Shown here: positions 33,531-43,977 of the stretch, in pieces
How the letters are laid out: each line of letters begins with the position of its first letter
How positions within the stretch are numbered: position 1 is the stretch's first letter
Assembly (NCBI RefSeq): GCF_005144965.1
Contig: NZ_CP039704.1
Span: 1,426,001 to 1,490,000, forward strand
Direction of reading: 5' to 3'
Length of the DNA stretch: 64,000 nucleotides
Source of the DNA: Hankyongella ginsenosidimutans
Lineage (GTDB): Bacteria > Pseudomonadota > Alphaproteobacteria > Sphingomonadales > Sphingomonadaceae
The notes under the pieces: model-generated
Database searches by the model: none
Told to the model about the DNA's origin: nothing
Seen by the model: the letters and a program-made list of their open reading frames with translations, nothing else
Translations under genes and position numbers: made by a program

Positions 33531-33950
33531 CTATAGATCGCCTGCGTTCCGGATGTGGCGTTGGAGCGCCGCCTCGTCGAACTCCGCCTGTTCTTTCTGC
33601 GCTTCTTCGCGCCGCCGCGCTTCGCGGAATTTCTCGGCGGCGAGGTCCAGCGTCTTGAATTCGCCGAATTCCGCCTCGATGCGTGCGGCCAGCGCGTCGA
33701 CCTCGGCGTCAAGGCGGGTGATGTCGCGACGAAGCTGCACTTCGATCCCGCGCATCCGCGCCAGATAGGCACCGAAGTCGGCGAACGGCGCGGCCGGCAA
33801 AGCCGCGCGCTCCGTCTCGATGGCGGCAAAATGCGCGGTCAAGCGGCGATGCGCTTCCTCCCGGCGGGCTTCCGCCAGCGCCATTTCGCGCCGCAGGGCA
33901 TCAAGCGCATTCTTGCGCAGCCGCACGACCGTGTCGTACGGCGTCTTCAT
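33531..33950 (-). CDS. fliJ: Flagellar export chaperone FliJ-like protein
   Basis: 139 aa, almost entirely charged coiled coil (A-L-R-R-E-M-A-L-A-E-A-R-R-E-E-A...R-R-R-E-E-A-Q-K-E-Q-A-E). Size and position directly after fliI fit FliJ, the export-gate stalk that docks to the FliI/FliH ATPase. ATG 33950 overlaps the fliI stop (ATGA). Confidence 0.75.
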   Translation of the reverse strand: MKTPYDTVVRLRKNALDALRREMALAEARREEAHRRLTAHFAAIETERAALPAAPFADFGAYLARMRGIEVQLRRDITRLDAEVDALAARIEAEFGEFKTLDLAAEKFREARRREEAQKEQAEFDEAALQRHIRNAGDL

Positions 33951-35291
33951 TCAATGCCGCCGGCCTGCGCGAGGATCGCCTCAAGTGCATCGAAGGTCTC
34001 GGCCGCGCGCATGCAGCTGCCCTTGCGTTGGGTCAGCAGCGCCTCGATCTGCGGCGCGACCAGCAGCGCGGCATCGACCTCCGGGTTCGATCCCTGCCGG
34101 TAGGCCGAGCCGGATCATCTCTTCCATGTCCGTGTAGACGGACAGATGCCGCTTGGCGGTGCGCAGGATGGCGTTCTGGCGCTCGTTGTGCGCGCCGGGC
34201 AGGGTCCGTGAAACGGACTTCAGCAGATTGACCGCCGGATAGCGCCCGCGTTCGGCAATCGCACGCTGCATGACGATATGGCCGTCGAGGATGCCGCGCA
34301 CGGCGTCGGCGATCGGTTCGTTATGGTCGTCGCCGTCAACGAGCACGGTGAACAGACCGGAGATCGCGCCGCCGGCCTCCGTGCCTGGCCCCGCACGCTC
34401 CAGCAGCCGCGGCAGCTCGGCGAAGACCGTCGGCGTATAACCCTTGCTGGCTGGCGGTTCGCCGCAGGCCAGGCCGATCTCGCGCTGCGCCATCGCGAAG
34501 CGGGTGACCGAATCCATCAGGCACAGCACGTGCTGGCCCTGGTCGCGGAAATGCTCGGCGATCGCCAAGGTCAGATAGGCGGCCTGGCGCCGCAGCAGCG
34601 CCGGCTCGTCCGAGGTCGCCACCACCACGACGGAACGGGCAAGGCCCTCCGGCCCAAGGTCGTCCTCCAGGAATTCCTGCACCTCGCGGCCACGCTCGCC
34701 GATCAGGCCGATGACCGCGACATCGCACTCCGTGTTGCGTGCCAGCATGGACAGCAGCACCGACTTGCCGACGCCGGAGCCAGCGAACAGGCCGAGGCGC
34801 TGGCCGGTGCAGCAGGGGCAAACACATTGAGCGCCGCAACGCCAAGATCGATCTTGGCTCCAACCCGCTGGCGCGCATGCGCGGACGGGGCGCCGCGCGG
34901 ATCGGGCGCGCGACCGGGCCGGATGGCAGCGGCCCGAGCCCATCGACCGGCTCGCCGAGGCCATTCACCACGCGACCAAGCCAGCTCTGCGATGGCGCGA
35001 CGCTGGCGACGCCCGCCTCGACATAAGCCTTGCAGCCGACGCCAATGCCATCGACCGGCGCGAACGGCAGGCACTGCGCCACGCCGTCCCGAAAGCCGAT
35101 CACTTCCGCAGCGACGACACCGCCGTGCCGGTCCGCGAGATCGACTCGCGAGCCCATGGCGGCGACATGGGCGATGCCGCCGACCTCCAGCATCAGGCCG
35201 CGCACCGCGACCAGGCGGCCATAGGGGCGGCTGCGCTCGACGCGGCCGACCTCGCGACGCAGGGACTCGAAACTCAGGAAGGCGCACTCAT
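33947..35291 (-). CDS. fliI: Flagellum-specific export ATPase FliI
   Basis: ~447 aa F1-beta-like ATPase: Walker [22 protein letters not shown], Walker [13 protein letters not shown], and the FliI stretch [15 protein letters not shown]. Breaks near 34820 and 34100 and one near 35275. I place the start at ATG 35291 (M-S-A-P-S after restoring one base); the in-frame ATG 35334 is an alternative. Energises flagellar type III export. Divergent from ctrA. Confidence 0.88.
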
Positions 35292-35314
35292 GGCTCCGGG
35301 ATGCCGGAACAGGG

Positions 35315-35329
35315 TTAACTCCCGGTAAA
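35315..35329. promoter_or_regulatory. CtrA-box-like sequence between fliI and ctrA
   Basis: TTAACTCCCGGTAAA fits TTAA-N7-TTAA with one mismatch. Further isolated TTAA words lie at 35383, 35401 and 35429. Position between a flagellar gene and ctrA makes CtrA binding plausible but the match is weak. Confidence 0.25.
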
Positions 35330-35482
35330 GCCAAAACCTAAGCGCGTTTTATGCTCTTTTTACGTGAGATAAACGAAAACCGTTAACGGCTTACCTTTTC
35401 TTAACGATTATTGATAATGATGGCCCTATTAACCACGAGCACCGACGGGCGGGTGCCGCACCGCTCAACCAAGGGGTATAGC

Positions 35483-36193
35483 ATGCGCGTACTTTTGATC
35501 GAAGACGACGCCAACACCGCAAAGAGCATCGAGATGATGCTGGGCCGAAGGGTTCAATGTTTACGCCACCGACCTCGGCGAAGAGGGTCTGGATCTGGGT
35601 AAACTCTACGATTACGACATCATTCTTCTCGACCTGCAGCTTCCGGATATGCACGGCTATGAAGTGCTCAAGAAGCTGCGCCTCTCAAGGTCTCGACCCC
35701 CATCCTCATACTCTCCGGCAGCTCGGAGACCGAAACCAAGGTCAAGGGCCTCGGCTTCGGCGCTGACGACTACGTCACCAAGCCGTTCCACCGCGACGAG
35801 CTGGTCGCCCGCATCCACGCCGTGGTGCGCCGCTCGAAGGGCCATTCGCAGTCGGTGATCCGCACCGGCAAGCTGGCCGTGAACCTGGATACCAAGACCG
35901 TCGAGGTCGACAGCCAGCGCGTGCACCTGACCGGCAAGGAATATGCGATGCTTGAGCTGCTGTCGCTGCGCAAGGGCACGACCCTGACCAAGGAAATGTT
36001 CCTGAACCACCTGTACGGCGGCATGGACGAGCCGGAACTGAAGATCATCGACGTATTCATCTGCAAGCTGCGCAAGAAGCTGGCTGTCGCCTGCGGCGGC
36101 GACAGTTACATCGAGACCGTGTGGGGCCGCGGCTATGTGCTGCGCGACCCGGACGAAGGCGCAGCACCGATGACCAAGGCCGCCGTCGCCTGA
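35483..36193 (+). CDS. ctrA: Cell-cycle/flagellar response regulator CtrA
   Basis: ~236 aa OmpR-type regulator: [12 protein letters not shown], phospho-Asp in [24 protein letters not shown] and the CtrA-specific winged helix ([29 protein letters not shown]). ATG 35483 has AAGGGG 6 bases upstream. Breaks near 35550 and 35690. In non-Caulobacterales it mainly controls flagellar and motility genes. Confidence 0.93.
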
Positions 36194-36252
36194 GCGGGCA
36201 GGCTCCAGAGCGTGATGACACCAGGTTGAGTCACGTCTCCCCTTCCTGACCC

Positions 36253-36316
36253 TAGGGCCTGATCGGTTGAGGTTGAAGCATATGTGCTTCAACCGAGGGC
36301 GTGAATCAGGCTCTTA
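36253..36316. mobile_element. MITE-like element (family C)
   Basis: TAGGGCCTGATCGGTTGAGG...GTGAATCAGGCTCTTA; internal arms GGTTGAAGCA/TGCTTCAACC. Relatives at 24288, 42116 and 45572. Confidence 0.65.
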
Positions 36317-36324
36317 TCAACAAT

Positions 36325-36381
36325 TTAGACCATGATTCACGTTTCAGATTGATTCAATCTGAAACGTGAATCATGGTCTAA
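36325..36381. mobile_element. Perfect 57-bp palindrome (family I) overlapping the DUF2794 stop
   Basis: TTAGACCATGATTCACGTTT begins two perfectly complementary 26-bp arms with a 5-bp centre (GATTC). The TAG formed in its terminal TTAGACC is the stop codon of the leftward DUF2794 gene. Confidence 0.8.
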
Positions 36382-36732
36382 GCGTCCACCAGCTTGATGA
36401 GCCGGCGCTCGAGCAGTCGCAGCAGCGGTTCCAGCTCATGGCCCCGCTTCAGGACGCTGCCGGTCTGGCCGACCAGCATCCAGGCACCCTGGCGACGCAT
36501 CAAGGCGGGGCATTTCACAATCTGCGCCTCGGGTCGTTCCGAGGTGCGCTTGTAGGCGCTGAACACCGCGCGGTCGGCATCGAACTCCAGCGCGTAATCC
36601 CGCCAGAGTCCCGCGACGACCATGCGGCCGTAAAGCCCGAGTATGGCGTTCAGTTCCGGCCGGTCGAAGGCGACCTGACGCGGCGTGCGGGGATGGACCG
36701 GGCGTCGGAAACAGCGGCGTGACATTGTCCAT
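36378..36732 (-). CDS. DUF2794 family protein
   Basis: ~118 aa alphaproteobacterial protein of unknown role: F-D-R-P-E-L-N-A-I-L-G-L-Y-G-R-M-V-V-A-G, W-R-D-Y-A-L-E-F and V-L-K-R-G-H-E-L are conserved family stretches. ATG 36732 (M-D-N-V-T-P-L-F) needs one base restored near 36670; the longer frame from 36737 lacks family similarity at its N-terminus. Its stop lies inside a palindrome. Confidence 0.75.
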
Positions 36733-36782
36733 GGCACGAGGTTAGCCGAAGCAGCCGTCAGCGCAAGTACTTGTGCAGGGCC

Positions 36783-36928
36783 TAGACCCTTCCCGTTTTT
36801 GATTGAATCACTTTTGGTGAGGCAATCAAAACGGACAAGAAGGGTCTACACAAAGGGTGAGAGTTTCTTATCGCCCTCGCTTGAGGCCCTTGTGTTAAAG
36901 TGCCTCAATCTCAGTCGGAAAGGCTCTA
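36783..36928. mobile_element. Composite B-A MITE-like element at the cysE stop
   Basis: 146 bp from TAGACCCTTCCCG to TCAGTCGGAAAGGCTCTA; the uninterrupted version of the element at 23124. Its right TA-G (minus strand TAG) is the cysE stop codon. Confidence 0.8.
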
Positions 36929-37615
36929 GCTTCCGGTCCGGCGCGGCGTGTCGCGGTGCTCCGACTCCAGGGCGTTCAGTCGAGCCTGCAACTTTTCCAT
37001 CTCGCAGCGGATGATCTCCAGGCGCTGGGTCTGCGGGTCATAGCGCTCGTCGCAGGGTGTGCCGTACGCAAGGAACTCGCGGGAGAAGTTGGCGGCGTCC
37101 ATCAGCACGGGCTTGGCCGGGATGCCGACGACGGTGGCCGCCGCCATTACCTCGCGCGTCACGACCGCATTGGCGCCTACGCGCGCGTTCGCCCCGACCG
37201 TGATCGGCCCGAGAATCTGCGCGCCCGAGCCGATGATGACTCCGTTGGCGATGGTCGGGTGCCGCTTGCCGCCGATGCCACTCGCCGGATCGACGCCGCC
37301 AAGCGTGACGCCGTGGTACATGGTGACGTCGTCGCAGATTTCCGCCGTCTCGCCAATCACCACGCCCATGCCGTGGTCGATGAAGAAGCGTTTGCCGATC
37401 GTGGCGCCGGGGTGGATTTCAATGCCGGTCAACAGGCGGCCGATCTGCGAGAACAGCCGCGCCAGCCAATAGAATTCCAGCGTGTAGAACCAGTGGGCGA
37501 TCCGGTGCCAGGCGAGCGCCCAGACCCCGGCGTAAAGCAGCACTTCCCACCGGCTGCGTGCGGAGGGGTCACGCGCTTTCACGGAGTCGAGGTAACCGAC
37601 CAGGCTTTGCAGCAT
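36926..37615 (-). CDS. cysE: Serine O-acetyltransferase
   Basis: ~229 aa, intact: N-terminal helical domain ([18 protein letters not shown]) and hexapeptide-repeat left-handed beta helix with [14 protein letters not shown] and H-G-V-T-L-G-G. Converts serine and acetyl-CoA to O-acetylserine for cysteine synthesis. ATG 37615 (M-L-Q-S-L-V-G) chosen as the family-like start; an upstream Met at 37660 would add a basic tail. Confidence 0.88.
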   Translation of the reverse strand: MLQSLVGYLDSVKARDPSARSRWEVLLYAGVWALAWHRIAHWFYTLEFYWLARLFSQIGRLLTGIEIHPGATIGKRFFIDHGMGVVIGETAEICDDVTMYHGVTLGGVDPASGIGGKRHPTIANGVIIGSGAQILGPITVGANARVGANAVVTREVMAAATVVGIPAKPVLMDAANFSREFLAYGTPCDERYDPQTQRLEIIRCEMEKLQARLNALESEHRDTPRRTGS

Positions 37616-37709
37616 CAGATGTCTCCCGCGTTTGCGTACACCTACATCGGATCGCATGAGACGACCATAGAGCGTTTTCGACACGCATTGTTGCCGTAAA
37701 ACAGACAAC

Positions 37710-38965
37710 TCAGCCCGATGCAGCGGATGGGCGCTCGGCGTCCTCCGGACCCAGCGCTCCCTCCCACTTCGCGACGACCGAGGTCGCGATCGAGTTGCCG
37801 AGCACGTTGGTCGCGCTGCGCGCCATGTCGAGGAATTGGTCGATGGCGAGAATGAGCAGCAGCCCGGCCTCGGGGATCTTGAAATGTCCAAGCGTCGCCG
37901 CGATCACGACCAGCGACGCGCGCGGCACACCGGCCATGCCCTTGAAGTGACCATGAGCAGCAGCAGCATGGTCGCCTGCTGGCCGATGCTGAGATCGATG
38001 CCGTAGGCCTGCGCGATGAACAGCGTCGCGAAGGTGCAGTACATCATCGAACCGTCGAGGTTGAACGAATAGCCAAGCGGCAGCACGAAGCTGGCGATGC
38101 GCTTGGGGACACCGAAATTCTGCAGCTGTTCGAGGGTGCGCGGATAGGCGGCCTCCGAACTCGCGGTCGAGAAGGCGAGCAGGATCGGCGTGCGGATCAT
38201 CGAAGACAGCCGCCCGACCCGACGCCCGATGACCAGGTAGCCCGCCAGCATCAGCAGCCCCAGAGCACGGCGAGCGCCAGGTAAAGCCGCCGATGAACTT
38301 GCCGTAGGTGATGAGGATGCCCAGCCCGCGCGTCGTGACAGTCGCGGCGACCGCAGCGAACACGGCGATCGGCGCGAACAGCATCACATAACCGGTCACG
38401 CGCAGCATGACCTGCGCGCCCTCCTCGATCAGGTGGGCGAGTCCTTCGTCTTCTCGCCGAGCGCCGCCATCGCCGTGCCGAAGAACAGAGAGAAAATAAC
38501 GATCTGCAGGATTTCATTGTCGGCCATCGCCTTGACGGCAGAGGTCGGCACCAGGTGGGTCAGAAAGCCTTTGAGCGTGAAGTCCTGCGTCGCCAGCCCC
38601 GCCGACGCGCCGGCATCCGGCAGCTCCAGGCCCAGGCCGACGCCGGGCTGGAGGATCGAGACCATGACGATCCCGACCAGCAGCGACAAGACGGAGGCGC
38701 CAAGGAACCAACCCATGGTGCGCAGGCCGATTCGGCCAAGCGCGCTCGAGTCGCCCATGTGCGCAATGCCGGAAACCAGAGTCGTGAACACAAGCGGCGC
38801 AATGATCATTTTGATCATGCGCAGGAATACATCCGTCACGGTCGCCAAGGCGTCGGCGATGGCGTTGAGCTGCGCGGGGTCGGAGATTTGCGCGTTGAAG
38901 GTTGCGCCGGTCACGATGCCGATAATCATGGCGATGAGAATGATGAACGTGAACCGTTTCGCCAT
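37710..38965 (-). CDS. Dicarboxylate/amino acid:cation symporter (DAACS family)
   Basis: ~418 aa: about eight hydrophobic helices, [14 protein letters not shown] re-entrant loop (here [12 protein letters not shown]), D-G-S-M-M-Y helix 7 motif and V-A-R-S-A-T-N-V-type motif ([11 protein letters not shown]). Imports C4-dicarboxylates or glutamate/aspartate with cations; the substrate cannot be told. Breaks near 38435, 38290 and 37945. Divergent from the TSUP gene. Confidence 0.85.
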
Positions 38966-39146
38966 GCCGATGAAAATTCCCCGTAAAATTTCGCAGTTTC
39001 AGGGGCCGACGCAGCGCGCCGCCCCTCGGTTGCCGCACTAGGCCAGAAGCAGGCAGTGGATGCAACCCATACCGGCAGCACAGCCCGCGGGGCGTAAAGT
39101 ATTTTCTTTGTTGAACAGGCTCATGCAGGTTGCCAGAGAGTTGGGC

Positions 39147-39898
39147 ATGGAATTCTTGATGAGCCCCGAGTTCTGGTTATTCGCCGTCGTGGGCTTCCTG
39201 GCCCAGCTTTGCGACGGTGCGCTGGGCATGGGCTTCGGCGTCATCAGCTCGACCGTGCTGGCGTCGATGGGCGTCGAGCCGAAAATCGTCAGCGCCAGTG
39301 TGAATTCCGCCAAGATTGTCACAGGCGGCGCTGCCACCGTCTCCCACCTGATGTACCGTAACATCGACAGGCAACTGCTGCTGAGCCTTGGCCTCGGCGG
39401 CGTGATCGGCGCGACCATCGGGGTGCTGGTTCTGACGCAGTTGCCGACGAAATGGGTCCAAACCACTGTCAGCTGCTACCTGATCTGCGTTGGGATCATC
39501 ATCTTGTCGCGCTATTTCCGCAAGGTCGAGCACCGCGAGCGCGCCGTCAACCCGACGGTGATCGGCATCGCCGGCGGCGTGCTGGAGTCGATCGCCGGGG
39601 TCTGGGGCCGCTGGTGACCACAAGCCTGGTCGAGCGCGGGCTGTCACCCCGCCTGGTGGTCGGCTCGGTAAGCGTGGCGGAGACCATCGTGGCGATCGCG
39701 GTCTCCGTGCTGCTGGTCTCCCACATGGGCTTCGACTCACTCAGCAGGAATGTGATCGGGCTTATGGCGGGCGCACTCATCGCCGCGCCGCTCGGCGCGC
39801 GCCTGACGCGCCGCATGCCGGCCCGGCTGTTGATGGCGGGCGTCGGCATCATGGTCATCACCAGCAGCGTGGTGCGCCTTTCCAAGCTTTATCTTTAG
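39147..39898 (+). CDS. TauE/SafE (TSUP) family membrane transporter
   Basis: ~252 aa with seven or eight helices; N-terminal motif G-A-L-G-M-G-F-G-V-I-S-S and the second repeat G-G-V-W-G-P-L-V-T. Probable export of sulfur-containing or organic anions by family. A base loss near 39603 splits the repeats. ATG 39147 gives a family-sized N-terminus; in-frame starts exist at 39060 and 39123. Stop TAG 39896-39898 is the TA-G end of a repeat element. Confidence 0.78.
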
Positions 39899-40073
39899 CA
39901 GGCGGTTGAAAAAGTGGAATTATATAGCTCCATTTCGTCATTCCGGCGAAGGCCGGAATCCATGGGAACATATATATACAACGAATATAAGGTGTTGGCC
40001 ATGGACCCCGGCCTTCGCCGGGGTGACGGCTGTGCGTTTGGAGTGCTGGAAATCACTTTTCGGCAGCCTGTTA
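39896..40073. mobile_element. MITE-like element (family J) at the TSUP gene stop
   Basis: TAGCAGGCGGTTGAAAAAGTG at the left matches the complement of CACTTTTCGGCAGCCTGTTA at the right; inside, GTCATTCCGGCGAAGGCCGG and CCGGCCTTCGCCGGGGTGAC form a second palindrome. The left TA supplies the stop codon of the TSUP gene; the right TA starts a family-D element. A relative is at 55717. Confidence 0.75.
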
Positions 40074-40210
40074 GAGTCTGATGACATTGGATGGGATCGC
40101 CATTCCGATCTTCACTGAAGCAGGCTGTAAAGTCCGCTCGTGGTGAGCTGGACGAACCACGAGCCGCTCAACCCTTCGTCCAGCTCAGGGTGAGCGGGGA
40201 GGTTTCAAAC
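40072..40210. mobile_element. MITE-like element (family D), adjoining family J
   Basis: TAGAGTCTGATGACATTGGA then the shared GGCTGTAAAGTCCGCTCGTG and CGTCCAGCTCAGGGTGAGCG stretches, homologous to 49291-49470. The right end is not clear; a fragment of module B (TAGACCCTTCC) follows at 40231. Confidence 0.6.
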
Positions 40211-40267
40211 TGAGACACGACCCTCTTTGCGTAGACCCTTCCGACTCGATATTCGGGCTGGAGCCGG

Positions 40268-41464
40268 TCAGCGCGCGAGGCGCAGGCGTGAGCGGCCGCC
40301 TACAGGCACCGGACGCTGGCCGGTTTCGATCCGGTGGATCGCCTCACGCAGTTCCGGCGACTGCTGCCAGTAGGCCAGTACCCGCTTGCAGTGATCAAGC
40401 TTCAGCCGATCGAACGTCGTCAGGATGCGCTCGAGGATGTTGAGCTTCAGCACGCCGTCGTTCACCCGGGCCGAGGCCAGGATCAACACCACATAAGAGA
40501 CGATGTTGCGGACCATTCCAGCCGCCTTGGCAAGGATGATGAGACTCTCAAAACCGTTGTGGTTGATGGCGCGCCAGGCCAGTTCGTAGGAGATCCCCGC
40601 GCGCTCGGCGAAAGCGGCGACGAACAGCGGGATCTTCTGCTGGCGCAGCGCCTGCAGGATGAAATCATCGGTCAGCGCGCCGACCTGGCGCATGCGCCGG
40701 GCCAGCGCCAGCGCCTTGCCCTCGGTCGATTTCTCGTCGACGACCGGCAGCGCCGTCCGGGCGGCGCGGGCCATCGCGTTATCAAGGGTCTGCTCGTCGA
40801 TCTCGAAATCGGTCAGGATGCGCCGGCGCAAGGCGGCCGACACCCACCAGTACATCTGGTAGGCCAGGCCGGGCGGCAGGTCGGCGCGGTCCAGCAACGG
40901 GCGGCGCCAGGCGTCAACCCGGCGGCTTTCCGCGACGACCAGCTCCATGGCCTCCCGGGAGATGGCGGCGCCGTGATTGCTGATGACAGCGGCGATCACA
41001 TCGTCGCCGCCATGCTCGATCAGCGCATCGGTCACCGGCTCCTCGATGCGTGCGCGCGCCGCGATCGCCAGGCGGTGCTCATCGCTGCGGCGCTGGGCGA
41101 TCTCCACCAGCATCGGGTCGTCGAGGATGCCGCTGTGCTCGAGTATGGGGCGCGCGATCTCGATTTCGTCGTTCGCCAGCAGATTGACGACGCCGGGCAG
41201 CACATCGGGTGCCTTGGACAACTCCCGCGCCAGTTCGTGGCGAATCTCGTGTTCGACGGTGGCAATCAACCGGCACAGGATATCGCTCATCATCGACTGT
41301 TCGCCGGCGCTCAGCGTGCGCGCGCTTTCGATGCTGACGCAGACCATGGTCTTGGCGAGCTGGGCGCGGCTTTCCACCGACCGGTCGGCGGCCAGAGCCA
41401 GCATGCGTCGAGCTTCGTGCGTGACACCCAGGGACATGAGGCGCTCCGGAGAGGAAGAGCGCAT
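40268..41464 (-). CDS. DUF2336 protein (alpha-helical repeat, HEAT-like)
   Basis: ~398 aa, intact. Helical repeats with A-S-V-A/V-V-N-L-L-A-N-D-E-I-E-I-A-R-P-I-L type hairpins typical of DUF2336, an alphaproteobacterial family often linked with two-component or PhyR-type regulation; function unproven. ATG 41464 (M-R-S-S-S-P-E-R) was chosen; a TTG at 41506 would extend it by 14 residues. Confidence 0.8.
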   Translation of the reverse strand: MRSSSPERLMSLGVTHEARRMLALAADRSVESRAQLAKTMVCVSIESARTLSAGEQSMMSDILCRLIATVEHEIRHELARELSKAPDVLPGVVNLLANDEIEIARPILEHSGILDDPMLVEIAQRRSDEHRLAIAARARIEEPVTDALIEHGGDDVIAAVISNHGAAISREAMELVVAESRRVDAWRRPLLDRADLPPGLAYQMYWWVSAALRRRILTDFEIDEQTLDNAMARAARTALPVVDEKSTEGKALALARRMRQVGALTDDFILQALRQQKIPLFVAAFAERAGISYELAWRAINHNGFESLIILAKAAGMVRNIVSYVVLILASARVNDGVLKLNILERILTTFDRLKLDHCKRVLAYWQQSPELREAIHRIETGQRPVPVGGRSRLRLAR

Positions 41465-41546
41465 CAAATATGACACCCAGTTCTTAACAGGGCGTGAAAG
41501 GACCAAGGATTACAGCACGCTAATCGCGAATTTTAGAAATCGAGAC

Positions 41547-42102
41547 TCAGGCGTCGGTTGCGGCAGGCTCGGCGCGTTCGGTCTTGCGCGGACGTCCACG
41601 CCGGCGGCGGGCGGCTCGGTTGCCGCCGCATCCGGCTCTGCCTGCGGGTCCGGCTCGGCGGGTGGCGCGGTTTCGATGGGTGGCGCCTGGAGAGCCGGGT
41701 GTTCGGCGGCGGGCGGCGCGCTTTCCGGCTCCGGGCGTTCGCGACCGGTGCGCTGGGGTTCCGCGCCGTCATCCTGGGCGTGATCCGACTCATAGTCGTC
41801 GTCGCCGTGCTCGTCCCGGTCCTGGTAGCCGCGCTCCTGAGGGCGTTGATCCTCGTAGCGGCTGCGGAATTCAGCCAGCACACGGTAATAGTGATCCGCG
41901 TGCTGCATATAGTATTCGCTCAGGATGCGGTCGCCGCTGGAGGCCGCATCACGCGCCAGATTCTTGTATTTTTCCAGGAGCTGCTGGGCGTTGCCGCGCA
42001 CCCGCGCGTCCTGCCGGGCGACCTCGGCGGCGCGGTTACCCCCTGCTGCGGCGGCCGGTTCGATCCGCGGCCGCGGCGGCGGCCATTCTGTCCATTTCTC
42101 AT
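41547..42102 (-). CDS. DUF4167 protein with C-terminal AT-hook-like motif
   Basis: ~187 aa. It opens M-R-N-G-Q-N-G-R-R-R-G-R-G, then the DUF4167 core Q-Q-L-L-E-K-Y-K-N-L-A-R-D-A and E-Y-Y-M-Q-H-A-D-H-Y-Y-R-V, then a Pro/Glu/Ala-rich low-complexity tail. Repairing a loss near 41600 gives the end R-R-R-G-R-P-R-K-T-E-R, an AT-hook-like basic motif, with TGA 41549-41547. A second loss lies near 42040. Possibly a nucleic-acid-binding protein (inference). Confidence 0.78.
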
Positions 42103-42115
42103 CTTTGCCGTTCTC

Positions 42116-42170
42116 TAGAGCCTGATCGGTTGAGGTTGAAGCGTTGCAGCTTCGACCGGTGACCGTAAGA
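42116..42170. mobile_element. MITE-like element fragment (family C) upstream of the DUF4167 gene
   Basis: TAGAGCCTGATCGGTTGAGG then the inverted arms GGTTGAAGC and GCTTCGACC. The right end is not recognisable; the following ~190 bases to the aceA terminator hold nothing I can name. Confidence 0.5.
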
Positions 42171-42361
42171 GGCGAACTCCTTCTGGCTTTCGCGCGCATG
42201 CACCGCCCGTTGCGCCTGCTGGCGAAAAGCCTGTACGGCCCTGCGCGACGACATGGTTATCAGGAGGTGTGCCTCGGCTACGCGCCATCAGCCCCTCTCT
42301 AGACGCAAGCGCCGCGTATTCCAAGCGGAAAGTCGGGGCGTCGCGCTTCTGGAGCGGGCGC

Positions 42362-42388
42362 AAAGAAACCCCGGACTGAGCCCGGGGA
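42362..42388 (-). terminator. Rho-independent terminator of aceA
   Basis: On the minus strand CTCCCCGG...CCGGGG hairpin followed by TTTCTTTG, 24 bases after the aceA stop. Confidence 0.65.
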
Positions 42389-42412
42389 GTTTGCTGATGT
42401 ATTCCGGTTGGA

Positions 42413-43693
<1,281 letters not shown>

Positions 43694-43785
43694 GCTCTAC
43701 TCCTCAGTGTACGGCCCAGGGTTGGCGGCCGGAACAAGATGTTTACAAACTTTCACAGTGCGTCGCCGTGTTTTCGCTAAAGCAG

Positions 43786-43816
43786 CATTAACCAGCAAAA
43801 TTATTGCTGGTTAATG
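43786..43816. promoter_or_regulatory. 13-bp inverted repeat between aceA and its regulator
   Basis: CATTAACCAGCAA and TTGCTGGTTAATG are perfect arms with a 5-bp spacer in the divergent promoter region. A GTTTACAAAC word lies at 43741 and a TTTTGACAAAAAGTCAAG word near 43912. It is a candidate operator for the divergent regulator, or a small hairpin. Confidence 0.45.
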
Positions 43817-43977
43817 ACATGATTATTTGCACGAGCAGGGCTAACAACCGTGTTTGTTGCGAACACCTGACATGCGGTGTGTCCACGGTCAATGTGCAAT
43901 GCAGCATGTCTTTTGACAAAAAGTCAAGCACTCCCCAATTTTTGTGTTAAGATGTAAAAGATGTCAAAGGATGCCCC

